A DNA stretch of 64,000 nucleotides from Clostridiales bacterium Firm_11. GTDB lineage: Bacteria > Bacillota > Clostridia > Christensenellales > Aristaeellaceae. Numbering within the stretch: position 1 is the first letter of the stretch; every line of letters starts with the position of its first letter. The stretch covers positions 98,858 through 162,857 of the forward strand of contig LVAQ01000023.1 of assembly GCA_001604105.1 (NCBI GenBank), read 5' to 3'. The position numbers and the translations under genes were made by a program. This document shows positions 1 to 8,363 of the stretch, in pieces. The notes under the pieces were generated by a model. That model was not told the DNA's origin. It was given only the letters and a program-made list of their open reading frames with translations, and ran no database searches.

Positions 1-11
1 TGTAACCCGCT

Positions 12-1022
12 CTACCAAAACGTCGGCAGAAGCTTAGGGATAAAAATGATTGCGCCTGCCACTGCCGCCGCAAGCGAAACCATCATCACGGCTCCGGCCG
101 CCGTGTCTTTGGCAAGTTTGGCGCGCGGATCCGGCTGCGGCATACATATATCCACAACCGTTTCAACGGCCGTGTTCATAAGCTCCATTCCAATCACCAA
201 CCCAAAGAAAACAATGCAGATCAACCATTCACCCTGGCTGATTTGCAATATCAACCCAAACACTGTAACCAGTGCCATCATGGCAAAATGGATAATCATG
301 TTCCGCTCGCCGCTTATGCCGCCCATTATACCATCAAACGCGTGCAGAAAACTGTCCACCACGCGTTTGTTCTTGCGGCTATACACCGATACCGCATCGC
401 CGTTTCCAGCGCGCAGGTAGTAACCGACCCCTGTCGCAAAAATAATCAGATACGCAATCGACACTGCAAAGCCTGCCAGTACATCACTTGCATAATGCAC
501 GCCCAGGTACACGCGACTAAACCCGATGCCAAGGATCAACAGTGAAAGCAACCCCTGTAACCATCGTTTGTGTTGCTTTGTCATACCGCTTTTACCGACC
601 ATATAGATGAGAAACCCGTAAAACGCGGCAGCAGCCATCGCATGCCCGCTTGGAAAGCTGTAACCCGTTACCGTAACAGCATGATGCAGTGCGGGCGGCC
701 GCTCGCGCAGGAACAGGTTTTTTAGCGCTTCGTTCAACGTGACCGATACCATCAGGTTCACGGCGATGGGAATGCTGAAATTGCGCTTACGGAATATGAA
801 CATCAGCACAAGGCAGATCATAAGCAGCCAAAGCGGCGCGCACATCGTGGTTATTGCCCACATAACCGTTGTAAGCCATGGGATACGCGCACCTTCAAGC
901 GCGTGTGTGATGGCTTCATCCGCCGCGTTTAGCTGTGGATTGTTCAACGAAAGCGCAATCACAAAAAAAATGCTTCCACACAGCAGAATCCCCAGCGCCT
1001 TGATCCAAATACGTTGCCTCAT
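12..1022 (-). CDS. PAP2 phosphatase fused to undecaprenol/diacylglycerol kinase
   Basis: Predicted membrane protein of 336 residues with two lipid-phosphate modules. The N-terminal half is a PAP2 phosphatase: the three signature blocks are visible as KNLFLRERP (101-109), PSGH (124-127) and SR-x5-H-x3-D (S169, R170, H176, D180). The C-terminal part from about 225 is a DgkA-type integral membrane kinase, with ERN (239-241), the E-x6-E pair at 280/287 inside GMELMNTAVE, and KLAKD near 302. In Gram-positives the DgkA family phosphorylates mainly undecaprenol, and PAP2 proteins such as BcrC dephosphorylate undecaprenyl pyrophosphate, so lipid carrier recycling is the likely role; substrate is inferred. 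Both catalytic sets look complete. The stop codon lies inside the window. No promoter was recognised upstream. The two domains are certain; a different lipid substrate is possible. Confidence 0.9.
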   Translation of the reverse strand: MRQRIWIKALGILLCGSIFFVIALSLNNPQLNAADEAITHALEGARIPWLTTVMWAITTMCAPLWLLMICLVLMFIFRKRNFSIPIAVNLMVSVTLNEALKNLFLRERPPALHHAVTVTGYSFPSGHAMAAAAFYGFLIYMVGKSGMTKQHKRWLQGLLSLLILGIGFSRVYLGVHYASDVLAGFAVSIAYLIIFATGVGYYLRAGNGDAVSVYSRKNKRVVDSFLHAFDGIMGGISGERNMIIHFAMMALVTVFGLILQISQGEWLICIVFFGLVIGMELMNTAVETVVDICMPQPDPRAKLAKDTAAGAVMMVSLAAAVAGAIIFIPKLLPTFW

Positions 1023-1307
1023 GCAACAACCTCTTTCCCGCTTTGGTGGTCATCCAGTCCCTATCATGGATGACTGTAAGGTATCGCGGTATGCTTTCAC
1101 AAACCTGCCTTAGTGCATCTGTCAAGCGCAACGCCTGCCTTGGTCAGGCCTGCCATTGACGGCTGCCGCGTACCATGATTCGTCTTGTGGACTCTGCGGC
1201 ACGCCACGGCAGCGAAGCCCTGCCTGCCGCTCCAGCGATGCATATGTGGCATCATCAGAACGCCTGCATCGCGCTAAAAACCGCGCTTAGATTGCTCAGT
1301 GCTCCGG

Positions 1308-2618
1308 TCACTGCCGCTCATCAAACGGTGAATCCTCCATAACATCCCGTATCAGCGTCAGACTGCGTTCCATGACCTTTCGCTGATCCTCATCCAGAAA
1401 ATCGGGAGGGGCAACGTTACTGCGCAGCACACGGTAGCTCGTCTTGCCATCAATACGGCCCCGCCATACATATGTCGGCGTATAGGTAAGCGCTTCAAAA
1501 GAAAGACGGTCATCCGCCAGGCTATAGCGCATGGTCACATGCAGCAGCGCTCCGGAAATACTTGCCCTGTCGGAACGGTCGGATTCCAACAGGTTACCCA
1601 GTGAATAGGCGCATAAGGTCTGCCTCGAAGTACCATCGGCACGCTTGGCACTTAAGATGGTCACCGGTTGTACCGTGCCGCTGCGCGTTCCCAGAATCAC
1701 ATCCGCACCCGCATCCGCTATGCCCTGCGCAAGCTCGATCTGTGTTTTTGTGGGCGTGGTCGCGCGTTCTTTTCCCCAGCAGAGCGATACGATGACGATT
1801 TTCGCGCCAGCCGCTCGCGCAGCCGCAATATCGGCGCTGATGACAGGCAGCGTGAGCGGAGCGGTCACAAAGGCCTGCTCCTCACGGGTGATTTTTCGTT
1901 TGCCCGCCGCACTCAGGTCGCTTTGAAAGCTCATCAGCGCAACGGTCGTGCCGCCGATATCTATCGTTACTACATGTTTTCTACTTTCTGCCGATGTAAA
2001 GGTTCCGTAGGCCGTCATCCCATTTTGGCCGATGGCATTGATCGTTGTAGCCAAACCGCTTACGCCGCTGTTCAGCGCGCCTAAAAACCCGGTGCTCAAT
2101 ACATTGATGCCGCTATCTCGAATCGCGGTCAGCGCATCGGCCGGCATATTGACATCGGTCAGTTTTTCGTTCACGATCACAAGGTTTTGCAGTGTTGCAA
2201 GGTTGATTTCACTTTGAAACTCGCCTGCCACCGCCTCCAGGAGGGAGCCGAAAGCATACCCGGTCTCGCTGGTACAGGCTTTTTGAATCGCCGTATCAAT
2301 GGAAATCGCCCCCGCGGCTGTCAATGTGATGGTATGCTCTACCGGTTGGGTAGGCAGCGGGGCGGCGGTAGAAAACGCCGCCACATCGGGTTGGGCTGTC
2401 TCGAGTGGCTGCGCGGTGCTTTGCGTTCCCTGCTGATACGGCTGGCTAAATACCCCTTGAATGGCAACGCTTACACGCGTTGCGTCCGTCCGCAGGTCAA
2501 TATCTCCCGCGAGTTTTGGAAAAAGCACGGCGCCGCCGGCGATCACGAGCCCCAGCAGGGTCAGTGTGAGCACTGTTCCCAGCGAAATACCGCTCGTTTG
2601 CCGATGCCGTTTACGCAT
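1308..2618 (-). CDS. Membrane-anchored CapA-like protein with degenerate active site
   Basis: A 436-residue protein with one N-terminal membrane segment (about 11-33), a Thr/Gln/Pro-rich linker (about 55-95) and an extracytoplasmic domain resembling the CapA/PGA_cap calcineurin-like fold. Family landmarks can be aligned: a G-x-x-GL-x-T block (185-191), GADVILG (304-310) and YSLGNLL (338-344). However, the usual metal-binding positions are changed: the opening aGD is AAGAIS (101-106), the NNH block is absent around 176-181, the HWG-E block is CWGKE (280-284) and the GHHPH block is GTRSG (310-314). The fold is therefore probable but catalysis is doubtful; a cell-wall or polymer binding role would fit. 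The start is supported by GGAGGGG before ATG. It is divergent from the epimerase gene at 2733. Confidence 0.7.
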   Translation of the reverse strand: MRKRHRQTSGISLGTVLTLTLLGLVIAGGAVLFPKLAGDIDLRTDATRVSVAIQGVFSQPYQQGTQSTAQPLETAQPDVAAFSTAAPLPTQPVEHTITLTAAGAISIDTAIQKACTSETGYAFGSLLEAVAGEFQSEINLATLQNLVIVNEKLTDVNMPADALTAIRDSGINVLSTGFLGALNSGVSGLATTINAIGQNGMTAYGTFTSAESRKHVVTIDIGGTTVALMSFQSDLSAAGKRKITREEQAFVTAPLTLPVISADIAAARAAGAKIVIVSLCWGKERATTPTKTQIELAQGIADAGADVILGTRSGTVQPVTILSAKRADGTSRQTLCAYSLGNLLESDRSDRASISGALLHVTMRYSLADDRLSFEALTYTPTYVWRGRIDGKTSYRVLRSNVAPPDFLDEDQRKVMERSLTLIRDVMEDSPFDERQ

Positions 2619-2668
2619 TCACGCCCCTCCATTTTCTCGGGTTAGTCGCATCCCTTTTGGTTTGTAGC

Positions 2669-2697
2669 TTGACCGGTTGATGATGCAATGATATCAT
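2669..2697 (+). promoter_or_regulatory. Candidate sigma-A promoter of the epimerase gene
   Basis: TTGACC (2669-2674), a 17-base spacer and TATCAT (2692-2697) lie 36 bases upstream of the chosen start codon. A 10-base palindrome, ATGATATCAT, covers the -10 element. The -10 is one base off consensus, so this is moderate evidence only. Confidence 0.45.
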
Positions 2698-2732
2698 AAT
2701 GACAAATGATATGCAATACAGGGGGTTTGTGC

Positions 2733-3536
2733 ATGAAGCTCAGCTTTTCCACCTTAGGATGCCCGCGTTGGACGCTGCGTGAAATCATGGCTACAGCTGT
2801 CGATCTGGGGTATCAGGGCATCGAGGTGCGCGGTGTGGGCAAAGATATCTCCGTACCCAGCATCCCCGATTTCGCCCCAGAAAACCAGCCTGCCACGTTA
2901 GCCAGCCTGGCACGCATGAACCTTACCATTCCCTGCCTGGACAGCGATTGCTGCATCCACCTGCGGGAGAACGAACCAGCGGTAACCGCGGAGTTGACCG
3001 CCTATATCAAGCTGGCGCAGCAGCTTGGTACGCCGTATGTGCGCATTATGGCGACAGCGCCTGTGCCGCAGCCTGTGGGCACTGTCGATGATGGTTATGT
3101 GCGTGAACGCGCCGTGGTATTGGGTGAACTGGCCAAGGCGCATGGCGTGAAGCTGCTCATTGAAACGCATGGCATATGGAGCGACAGCGAGAAGCTGGCG
3201 CGCCTGCTGAGCCTCATCGGCAGTCCAAACGTAGGCGCGCTGTGGGATGTGCATCACCCCTATCGTTTCATGGGCGAAAACCCCGCCGCCACGGTAGATC
3301 ATCTCAAGCCCTGGTTATGGCATACGCACATGAAGGACAGTCAAAAAACAGGAGATGGCTACCGTTATGTATTGCCCGGCTTTGGCGACGTGCCCATGGC
3401 CGACAGCGTAAAGACGCTGCTGGCGCAGGGGTACGACGGCTATTTCTCACTGGAGTGGGTCAAGCGGTGGGATACGACACTGGAAGAACCCGGCATTGTG
3501 ATTGCGCATTTTGCGAACTTGATGCGCACGCTCTAG
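2733..3536 (+). CDS. Sugar phosphate isomerase/epimerase family protein (TIM barrel)
   Basis: A 267-residue member of the xylose-isomerase-like TIM-barrel (AP endonuclease 2) family. Typical features are the N-terminal strand LSFSTLGCP, the block GYQGIEVRG, an ETHG segment in the middle (metal-ligand Glu and following His), WDVHHPYR for the Asp/His ligands, WHTHMKD and a late Glu in FSLEWVKRWD. These supply the expected metal site. The true substrate cannot be read from the sequence; relatives act on keto sugars or inosose. An in-frame ATG lies 27 bases upstream, but AGGGGG seven bases before 2733 favours this start. The gene is monocistronic, and the 300 bases after it hold no recognised gene. 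Confidence 0.85.
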   Translation: MKLSFSTLGCPRWTLREIMATAVDLGYQGIEVRGVGKDISVPSIPDFAPENQPATLASLARMNLTIPCLDSDCCIHLRENEPAVTAELTAYIKLAQQLGTPYVRIMATAPVPQPVGTVDDGYVRERAVVLGELAKAHGVKLLIETHGIWSDSEKLARLLSLIGSPNVGALWDVHHPYRFMGENPAATVDHLKPWLWHTHMKDSQKTGDGYRYVLPGFGDVPMADSVKTLLAQGYDGYFSLEWVKRWDTTLEEPGIVIAHFANLMRTL

Positions 3537-3836
3537 CGCCGTCAGCAAGGCACGATTTCGTTGCATATTTGGGTATACATCCAAGCCGAGTACTCAACGA
3601 TGTGACCGTAAACATCCCGTCTGCCGACAGTAAAACATCAATTTGCTATCCCAAAGCCGCTGCGTTTGCTTACGGCTAAAGCTACCATGCCGCTATGGCT
3701 GTATTGCTGTGTTGCTGTATCAATAGGACTGGCTTATATTCGTTGCCATGGCACGTTGCCCACAGGCAAACCGATGTGCTTGCAAGGTAAATCGCCTGCG
3801 ATGAGGTCGTTCGTATCTGTAAAACGTCCCTATCGT
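3537..3836. other. Intergenic stretch with nothing recognised
   Basis: Three hundred bases between two convergent genes (epimerase and esterase). No convincing coding frame, terminator hairpin with a T-tract, or RNA gene was seen. Confidence 0.5.
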
Positions 3837-4601
3837 TTAGAGCGCACGCAGAAAAGCATCCATCTCGTGAACAATTTCGGGCAGTGCCGGGGATAGCGTG
3901 CATACATGATGCACACCCTCCAGCATATGCTTGCGTTTTTGCGCGCTTCCCGCCAGGCGGATGATGGTATCGGCACTATCTGCGCGCACAGTTCGATCCC
4001 CCGTGCTCTGCACCACCAGCAGGGGGCAGGTCACATGCGGTAAACAACGTTTGACAGCGCGGATCAGCCTTTGCAGATCCGCTGTTTTTTTGGTGGGAAA
4101 GCCTGAATAACCATAATCAAAAGCAGCGTCGATCATGGTATGACGCTCGTCTGTTGGCGCTTTATGAATACGCGGCCAGAAAGGTGCGGCAAAGCCGGCC
4201 AGCCACGCGGTGCGGCTGCTGGTTGGCAGCGGCGCAGAAAGTGTGACGCATGCATCTACCAGCCCCTCCGCAGCAAGCTTGAGCGCAATAAGCCCACCCA
4301 TGGAAAGTCCCACGGCCGTGATGGAGGCCGCATGCCTGCGTAGTGTGATGGCGGCTTCCCGCGCGGCTTCCAGCCACATACGCTCATTGCTCCTGGCCAT
4401 ATCGGCTTCCGTAGTGGCATGACCGGGCAGGTTAATACCCATGACCGTATACCCCAGCGCAGCCAGCGCATCCCCAAGCGGACGCATGTGGGATACACTG
4501 CCCGTGAACCCATGTATCAGCAACACACCCTTCTCCCCGCCACGGTGGAGGAAAGGCTTGCAACAATCCTGGTCAAAATGGTTTTCATCAAGCGGTTTCA
4601 T
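3837..4601 (-). CDS. Alpha/beta hydrolase, carboxylesterase-like
   Basis: A 254-residue cytosolic serine hydrolase of the Est30/monoacylglycerol-lipase type. HGFTGS (30-35) supplies the oxyanion-hole strand, GLSMGG (98-103) contains the nucleophile Ser100, the acid Asp lies in QSTGDRTV, and the catalytic His is in the EGVHHV block. The set is complete. Natural substrate unknown: a small acyl ester or monoglyceride is likely. The start chosen is ATG at 4601, six bases after AGGAAGGGG; longer in-frame starts (up to 4628) would overlap that ribosome-binding site. The gene follows ktrB-ktrA on the same strand after about 70 bases and may be co-transcribed with them. Confidence 0.85.
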   Translation of the reverse strand: MKPLDENHFDQDCCKPFLHRGGEKGVLLIHGFTGSVSHMRPLGDALAALGYTVMGINLPGHATTEADMARSNERMWLEAAREAAITLRRHAASITAVGLSMGGLIALKLAAEGLVDACVTLSAPLPTSSRTAWLAGFAAPFWPRIHKAPTDERHTMIDAAFDYGYSGFPTKKTADLQRLIRAVKRCLPHVTCPLLVVQSTGDRTVRADSADTIIRLAGSAQKRKHMLEGVHHVCTLSPALPEIVHEMDAFLRAL

Positions 4602-4672
4602 AAGCATCCCCTTCCTGATGGATGGCAAGGCACCCGATCGGCATCCGCATAATCAAAATGGCTTGCAGTCGA

Positions 4673-5326
4673 TCACTCCAGATTCTCGATATCATCCTTT
4701 TTCCCAAGTACCAGCAGAATGTCCCCCGCTTCAAAGGTAACCGTTGGCGCAGGCGAAACGATGAACTGACCCCCGCGATGGATGGCAAGGATGATTAGCC
4801 CAAAGCGGTTGCGTACATCCAGCCCGATGATCGTTTTCCCAACCCAGGCTTGCGGAAGGATTGTTTCCATCAGTTGGTAATCATCGCTTAAGTCAATCAA
4901 CTCCAACACATTGGGGGTATGGAGCGATTTGGCTAACCTGATGCCCATATCCCGTTCTGGAAACACTACGCGGTCAACCCCAACCTTGCGCAGTACTTTT
5001 GCGTGCAAATCATCCGTCGCCTTGGCAATCAGGTATGGCACGCCGATTTCTTTCAAGATTACGCATACCAGAATGCTATCGCGTAAGTTTTGCCCGATGC
5101 TGACAATGGCCGCATCAAAATTCCGAACCCCAAGGGATTGCAGCGCGCCTTCATCGGTTGCGTCAATCTGTATTGCCTGCGTCACATAGGGCGCGATATG
5201 ATCCACCAAATCCGCATCAGAATCGACCGCCATCACTTCATGTCCCATTTTGCAAAGCGCTTTTGCCAGGCTACTGCCAAAACGCCCAAGCCCTAGCACC
5301 AGATACTGCCTTTTGTGTTCCTTCAT
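4673..5326 (-). CDS. ktrA: Potassium uptake regulatory subunit KtrA (RCK)
   Basis: A 217-residue cytoplasmic RCK protein that forms a ring on the KtrB channel and gates K+ uptake by nucleotide binding. The Rossmann RCK_N domain shows G-x-G-x-F-G (12-17) and the acidic end of beta-2 (AVDSD, about 33-37); the RCK_C domain follows from about residue 135, ending in the typical ILLVLGKKDDI strand. Length matches the family. It lies 16 bases after ktrB, as usual for the pair. RCK_C domains of Ktr proteins often bind cyclic di-AMP; that is family knowledge, not seen here. Confidence 0.93.
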   Translation of the reverse strand: MKEHKRQYLVLGLGRFGSSLAKALCKMGHEVMAVDSDADLVDHIAPYVTQAIQIDATDEGALQSLGVRNFDAAIVSIGQNLRDSILVCVILKEIGVPYLIAKATDDLHAKVLRKVGVDRVVFPERDMGIRLAKSLHTPNVLELIDLSDDYQLMETILPQAWVGKTIIGLDVRNRFGLIILAIHRGGQFIVSPAPTVTFEAGDILLVLGKKDDIENLE

Positions 5327-5342
5327 AATGGGTTTCCCTCCG

Positions 5343-6737
5343 TTATCCGATCATGATTTTCTCTTCAGGGTAGTGGATGCGGTTACGCGGGTTGCCTTCC
5401 AGTTTGGTTGCTAGCGCCAAGGCGAGCGTGAGCGGCCCCACACGGCCAAAGAACATAATAGGTACAAGCAAACTTTGGGATAGGGGGCTTAAGTTGGGCG
5501 TGCCCACCGCGGAAAGCCCTACCGTAGCAAATGCGGATACGGACTCAAACATCAAATCCAGCATATCTTTTTCATGCCCATGTTCCGCAATGGAAAGCGC
5601 CATGGTGCTTGCCAGCACAATCCCAATGCTGATGGTCACAACCGTCAGCGCACGGCGTACGATTGATACGCTCAATTGCTTTCCATAAATCCCGATGGCT
5701 TCTCTGCCGCGGGTTACGCTAAAAACAAGCAACAGCACCACGCCAATGGTCGTGGTTTTGATACCGCCGCCCGTCGAGGCAGGAGAAGCGCCGATAAACA
5801 TCCATATCACACTGATGAGCTTGCTGCTGTCCGTCAAGTGGGTTTGATTCAGCGATGAGAATCCCGCCGTACGTAAGGTTGTCGATTGAAAGAAGGCATT
5901 TACAAGCTTATCCCCCACCGTCAGGTGTTGGGCGCCAAGCGTGGCCGGGTTATACCATTCCAGCGCCAGTATCATCAGCATGCCTAATACCAGCAGCGAA
6001 AGCGTGATGGTCAGTACCAATTTGGTATGCAGCATCAACCGTCGAAACTTAAAACGATTATGCAAAAGCTCGTTGATAACCGAGAAACCTAAACCGCCCA
6101 TAATCACCAGCACCGCGATGGTCATCAGTACCAGGGGATCGCGCTGGAAAGCCTCCATGCTGTGAAAACCACCGAAAAGGTCAAAGCCAGCATTGCAAAA
6201 GGCGCTCACCGCGTGAAAAATGCTGTACCAAATCCCTTTGCGCACGCCAAACAGGGGAATGAAGCGGATACTGAGCACGAGAGCGCCCGTAAGTTCAATA
6301 ACCAACGCAAGCAGTGAAAACCATTTCGACAGGCGCACCATGCCGCTGAGGCTGGAAGCATTCATCGATTCCCGGATGAGCACGCGGTTGCGGAGCGAAA
6401 TCCGCCTGCCCAGCGCTACCATCAGCAGCGTCGCTACGATCATGAACCCAAGCCCGCCGATCTGTAAAAGCACCAGAATCACCGCGCGGCCAAAGAAGGA
6501 AAAAGTCTCCGCTGTCTCTACAACCACCAATCCCGTAACGCAAACGGCCGAGGTAGCGGTAAACAGTGCTTTGTGGATGCCGATTGATGTGTGATTATGC
6601 GTTGCGATGGGCAGCGATAGCAAGAAGGTTCCTATCGCGATGATCACGAGAAATCCCAACGCCATGATTCGCTCTGGTCGTATGGCGCGGTGGAAAAACG
6701 ATTGCTGTTTTTCCATTGCATTTGGGTACACAAACAT
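5343..6737 (-). CDS. ktrB: Potassium channel subunit KtrB
   Basis: A 464-residue membrane protein of the Trk/Ktr/HKT superfamily, the ion-conducting subunit of the K+ (Na+-coupled) uptake system. The four selectivity-filter regions are visible: TSAVCVTGL, SAFCNAGFD, TLRTAGFSS and SAFATVGLS, each with the conserved Gly. The fold of four M1-P-M2 repeats fits the length. The start is uncertain: GAGGG directly precedes the ATG at 6737, so a GTG two codons later (6731) or an ATG at 6716 is also possible. A promoter lies just upstream at 6763-6791. Confidence 0.93.
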   Translation of the reverse strand: MFVYPNAMEKQQSFFHRAIRPERIMALGFLVIIAIGTFLLSLPIATHNHTSIGIHKALFTATSAVCVTGLVVVETAETFSFFGRAVILVLLQIGGLGFMIVATLLMVALGRRISLRNRVLIRESMNASSLSGMVRLSKWFSLLALVIELTGALVLSIRFIPLFGVRKGIWYSIFHAVSAFCNAGFDLFGGFHSMEAFQRDPLVLMTIAVLVIMGGLGFSVINELLHNRFKFRRLMLHTKLVLTITLSLLVLGMLMILALEWYNPATLGAQHLTVGDKLVNAFFQSTTLRTAGFSSLNQTHLTDSSKLISVIWMFIGASPASTGGGIKTTTIGVVLLLVFSVTRGREAIGIYGKQLSVSIVRRALTVVTISIGIVLASTMALSIAEHGHEKDMLDLMFESVSAFATVGLSAVGTPNLSPLSQSLLVPIMFFGRVGPLTLALALATKLEGNPRNRIHYPEEKIMIG

Positions 6738-6762
6738 CCCTCACTTATGCGGATTCCAGCCC

Positions 6763-6791
6763 ATTATAATCCACCCTTCCGGCTTTGTACA
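6763..6791 (-). promoter_or_regulatory. Probable promoter of ktrB-ktrA
   Basis: On the minus strand TGTACA (6791-6786), a 17-base spacer and a perfect TATAAT (6768-6763). Predicted transcription begins about 20 bases before the ktrB start. The -35 matches only four of six positions. Confidence 0.6.
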
Positions 6792-6844
6792 GCGCTTTGA
6801 CCAACGCGCGGTATATTTCTCCCCTGCTACTGGGTTTGTTGCGC

Positions 6845-6873
6845 TTTACAGTGCCTCACGCAAGTGGTATGCT
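6845..6873 (+). promoter_or_regulatory. Candidate promoter of pepT
   Basis: TTTACA (6845-6850), 17-base spacer and TATGCT (6868-6873), followed 15 bases later by the AAGGAGG of pepT. The short distance would give a compact leader. Confidence 0.45.
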
Positions 6874-6903
6874 GTGCGTATCACACCAAGGAGGTTCCTG
6901 CTC

Positions 6904-8106
6904 ATGACCACCAAAGAACACTTTCTGCGTTATGTTGCCATCGATACCGGCTCCAGCGATACCAGCGGCGCCCACCCTTCCACTGAGAAGCAATGGACGC
7001 TTGCGCGCCTGTTGGAAAAAGAACTGCGGGACATGGGCGCGCACGATGTGCGCCTGTCCGATACCTGCTACGTGTATGCCACCATACCCGCCAATGTGCA
7101 AAACCAGCCCGCCATCGGGTTGATCGCCCATATGGATACGGCCACGTCCGTACCCACAGGCCCTGTACGCGCGCGCACAATTCAATACGAAGGCGGTGAT
7201 GTATCGATTGCCGAGGGTATCGTGATGCGCGCCGATACCTACGAAAGCCTTGCAAACCACGTGGGTCATGAGTTGATTATAACGGATGGCACGACCTTGT
7301 TGGGCGGAGATGATAAAGCCGGTGTGGCGGAAATCATGGCAGCCTGTGAGATTCTGCTGAATGATCCAACCATCCCGCACGGCAAAATCTGCATCGCGTT
7401 CACCCCGGATGAAGAAATCGGCGAAGGCAGCGATCATTTTGATATCCAAGGCTTCGGCGCGGATTTTGCCTACACGGTAGATGGCGGCAAGCCCGGCGAA
7501 TATGAATGCGAAAACTTCAACGCCTGCTCCGCAACGGTACAGGTGGCAGGTTTTAACATCCACCCGGGCACCGCGAAAAACAAGATGCGCAATGCGGCGC
7601 GCATGGCCCTTGAATTTGCGGGCATGCTGCCGGAGAACGAAACCCCCGAACACACCGAGCTTCGGGAAGGCTTTTATCACCTGACTTCCATAACCGGCGA
7701 GGAAGAAGCCGCAACACTGCGGTATATCGTTCGCGACCATGACCGTACGCTGTTTGAAAAGCGCAAGGCGCGGCTTGCCGCCATTACGGATTACCTCAAC
7801 GCGAAATACGGTGACGGAAGCTTTTCCCTGACCATCAAGGATAGCTACTATAACATGAAACAGATCATTGATCAGTACCCCGCCATCACCGAACGCGCAT
7901 TTGCCGCCATGCGGGCCGTTGGGGATGAGCCGACCGCCGTTCCCATTCGCGGCGGCACCGATGGCGCGCGGCTATCTTTTCAAGGCTTACCCTGCCCCAA
8001 TCTACCCACCGGAACCTACAACATGCACGGTGTGATGGAATATGTAAGCGTGCCGGAAATGGAACGCATCACCCGAATGCTGATTGCGTTGGTTCGCGCA
8101 CAGTGA
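6904..8106 (+). CDS. pepT: Peptidase T (tripeptide aminopeptidase)
   Basis: A 400-residue M20-family di-zinc exopeptidase that removes N-terminal residues from tripeptides in the cytosol. Metal and catalytic motifs are present in order: HMD (76-78) followed by the PTG loop, GGDDKAG (about 134-140) for the bridging Asp, PDEEIGEG (about 167-174) with the catalytic Glu, YTVDGG, and the late GGTDGARLSF. Length is typical for PepT (about 400-410). A longer open frame extends to 6607, but AAGGAGG at 6888-6894, nine bases before ATG 6904, sets the start, and the upstream part overlaps ktrB. Followed by a strong terminator. Confidence 0.95.
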   Translation: MTTKEHFLRYVAIDTGSSDTSGAHPSTEKQWTLARLLEKELRDMGAHDVRLSDTCYVYATIPANVQNQPAIGLIAHMDTATSVPTGPVRARTIQYEGGDVSIAEGIVMRADTYESLANHVGHELIITDGTTLLGGDDKAGVAEIMAACEILLNDPTIPHGKICIAFTPDEEIGEGSDHFDIQGFGADFAYTVDGGKPGEYECENFNACSATVQVAGFNIHPGTAKNKMRNAARMALEFAGMLPENETPEHTELREGFYHLTSITGEEEAATLRYIVRDHDRTLFEKRKARLAAITDYLNAKYGDGSFSLTIKDSYYNMKQIIDQYPAITERAFAAMRAVGDEPTAVPIRGGTDGARLSFQGLPCPNLPTGTYNMHGVMEYVSVPEMERITRMLIALVRAQ

Positions 8107-8251
8107 TGCCCTGCCGCCGCTGTACCGGCGCCTGCGAAGGGCATGGCAAGATCATGCGCTTACGCCAGGCGGGTTGACCCGGCACAAGCGCACGTCTCCC
8201 CACGGCCAAGCAGGATACCGATGTTTGTAATGCCATAGCTGTAAAAATAAG

Positions 8252-8292
8252 CCGTCACCTTTGCCGGAAACGCGAAAGGTGACGGTTTGTTT
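8252..8292 (+). terminator. Rho-independent terminator after pepT
   Basis: Perfect 11-base stem CCGTCACCTTT / AAAGGTGACGG (8252-8262 with 8275-8285), 12-base loop, followed by TTTGTTT. Confidence 0.9.
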
Positions 8293-8363
8293 AATATCAT
8301 TGCCCTTTGGATGAAGTCACATTTTATGTTTGCCAATGCGGCAACACAATAAACTGAGAATTC

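Noticed and set aside
916..1131. 71-codon minus-strand frame overlapping the PAP2-DgkA start
   Set aside because: Overlaps the true gene and has no family motif or ribosome-binding site.
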